Source of the DNA: Rhizobium ecuadorense
GTDB lineage: Bacteria > Pseudomonadota > Alphaproteobacteria > Rhizobiales > Rhizobiaceae
Direction: 5' to 3'
NCBI RefSeq assembly: GCF_001187535.1
Contig: NZ_LFIO01001065.1
Location: 124,001-188,000, forward strand
Length of the DNA stretch: 64,000 nucleotides
In this document: piece after piece, positions 63,398 to 64,000 of the stretch
How positions within the stretch are numbered: position 1 is the stretch's first letter
Layout: every line of letters begins with the position of its first letter
The notes under the pieces: model-generated
What the model saw: only the letters and a program-made list of their open reading frames with translations
Database searches by the model: none
What the model was told of the DNA's origin: nothing
Position numbers and translations under genes: made by a program

Positions 63398-64000
63398 GGA
63401 ATGATCTTGTAGCCACCGTTTTCCGTCACCAGGATTTCGGCATTGGAGGGATCGCGCTCGATCTTCTGGCGCAGACGGTAGACGTGAGTTTCCAGCGTAT
63501 GCGTCGTCACGCCCGAGTTATAGCCCCAGACCTCTTCGAGCAGCACGTCACGGGTGACCACTTTCTGTTCGGCACGGTAGAGATAGCGGATGATCGCCGC
63601 CTCCTTTTCCGTCAGCCGGATTTTCTGGCCGTTGTCTGTAGTCAGCAGCTTCTGGCTCGGCTTGAACAGGTAGGGGCCGACGGTAAAGGTCGCATCCTCG
63701 CTCTGTTCATGCTGGCGCAGCTGCACGCGAATGCGCGCGAGCAGCACGGCGAAGCGGAAAGGCTTGGTGACATAGTCGTTGGCGCCGGCTTCGAGGCCGA
63801 GGATCGTATCCGAATCGGTATCGTGGCCGGTCAGCATGATGATCGGCGCCTTGAAGCCGCCCTTGCGCAGCAGCTTCACCGCCTCGCGGCCGTCCATATC
63901 AGGCAGGCCGACATCCATGATCAGCAGGTCGACCGGTGTCGAGCGGGCGGTCGCAACACCCTTGCCGGCGTTGGCTTCCTGCAGAACCGAAAATTCCTCA
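63394..64000 (-). CDS. OmpR-family response regulator (5' end beyond window)
   Basis: The visible ~202 residues contain most of a receiver domain and a complete winged-helix domain. The phospho-acceptor Asp is in LLIMDVGLPDMDG, the conserved Thr/Ser and Lys in IIMLTGHDTDS and NDYVTKPFRFAVLLARI. The DNA-binding domain runs from FTVGPYLFKPSQKLL to the final NGGYKIIP, with LTEKEAAIIRYLY and THTLETHVYRLRQKIE as the recognition region. The frame stays open to the window edge, and an internal ATG at 63918 cuts off the first receiver strands, so it is not the start. Stop codon lies within a RIME-like repeat. The partner kinase is not in view. Confidence 0.92.
   Translation of the reverse strand, partial: EEFSVLQEANAGKGVATARSTPVDLLIMDVGLPDMDGREAVKLLRKGGFKAPIIMLTGHDTDSDTILGLEAGANDYVTKPFRFAVLLARIRVQLRQHEQSEDATFTVGPYLFKPSQKLLTTDNGQKIRLTEKEAAIIRYLYRAEQKVVTRDVLLEEVWGYNSGVTTHTLETHVYRLRQKIERDPSNAEILVTENGGYKIIP

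Overview
The window looks like a chromosomal segment of a Rhizobium species of the R. etli / R. leguminosarum type. It is GC-rich and densely coding. It carries a SAM-II riboswitch in front of metA, four intergenic elements built from two palindromes each (the layout of RIME repeats), a sigma-54/NtrC-type glnK-amtB promoter, a TGA-N9-TCA iron-responsive box and a FixK/Fnr-like box. No phage, insertion sequence, CRISPR array or rRNA was seen. One tRNA (Gly, GCC) is present. Species assignment is inference from gene content only.

Layout. 0-6.3 kb: the end of a Uup-type ABC-F protein, an exported hypothetical protein, a YddA/SbmA-type transporter with a degenerate ATPase domain, riboswitch-controlled metA, and galM. 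6.4-10.2 kb: an amino-sugar operon (GntR regulator, SIS-type glucosamine-6-P deaminase, nagA, second SIS protein). 10.3-14.9 kb: an amino-acid ABC transporter with a DadA-like oxidase and a divergent GntR/FCD regulator. 15.2-18.0 kb: efp with its beta-lysylation genes epmA and epmB. 18.25-29.9 kb: a compact operon of a stand-alone carrier protein, an acyl-CoA dehydrogenase-like flavoprotein, a SerRS-like amino acid:[carrier protein] ligase, a DUF1839 protein, a GH2-like protein, a glycosyltransferase, and a 1,100-residue flippase fused to two alpha/beta-hydrolase domains, with a convergent second glycosyltransferase. This is the strongest candidate for an undescribed system. 30.0-35.7 kb: a RAM-domain protein, a LysR regulator and a probable lysine/pipecolate catabolic set (HglS-like, FAD oxidase, AmaB-like dehydrogenase). 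35.8-39.7 kb: a ferric-iron ABC transporter with a possible RirA box. 39.7-46.3 kb: two PF10091-type glycoamylase/GH144-like proteins flanking an M81 peptidase and a second transporter with a dead-looking ATPase domain. 46.5-49.8 kb: phosphoketolase and a CBS-BON protein. 50.2-55.3 kb: tRNA-Gly, a ProX-type editing protein, a thioredoxin-TPR protein, a LON-domain protein, a Trm112-like protein, a UbiH-family hydroxylase and tesB. 55.3-64.0 kb: glnK-amtB, ftsK, a LolA-like protein, xthA, an ATP-grasp-like protein, a lone cNMP-binding domain and the C-terminal part of an OmpR-family regulator.

How it fits together. Most blocks are ordinary metabolism and housekeeping. The 18-30 kb island links an amino-acid-loaded carrier protein to glycan assembly and export genes, which suggests, as inference, that an activated amino acid is transferred to a saccharide or lipid-linked glycan before or during export. 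Two class II synthetase-derived enzymes (EpmA and the carrier-protein ligase) lie within 3 kb of each other. Motif positions and domain calls were read by eye from translations. No database search was possible.
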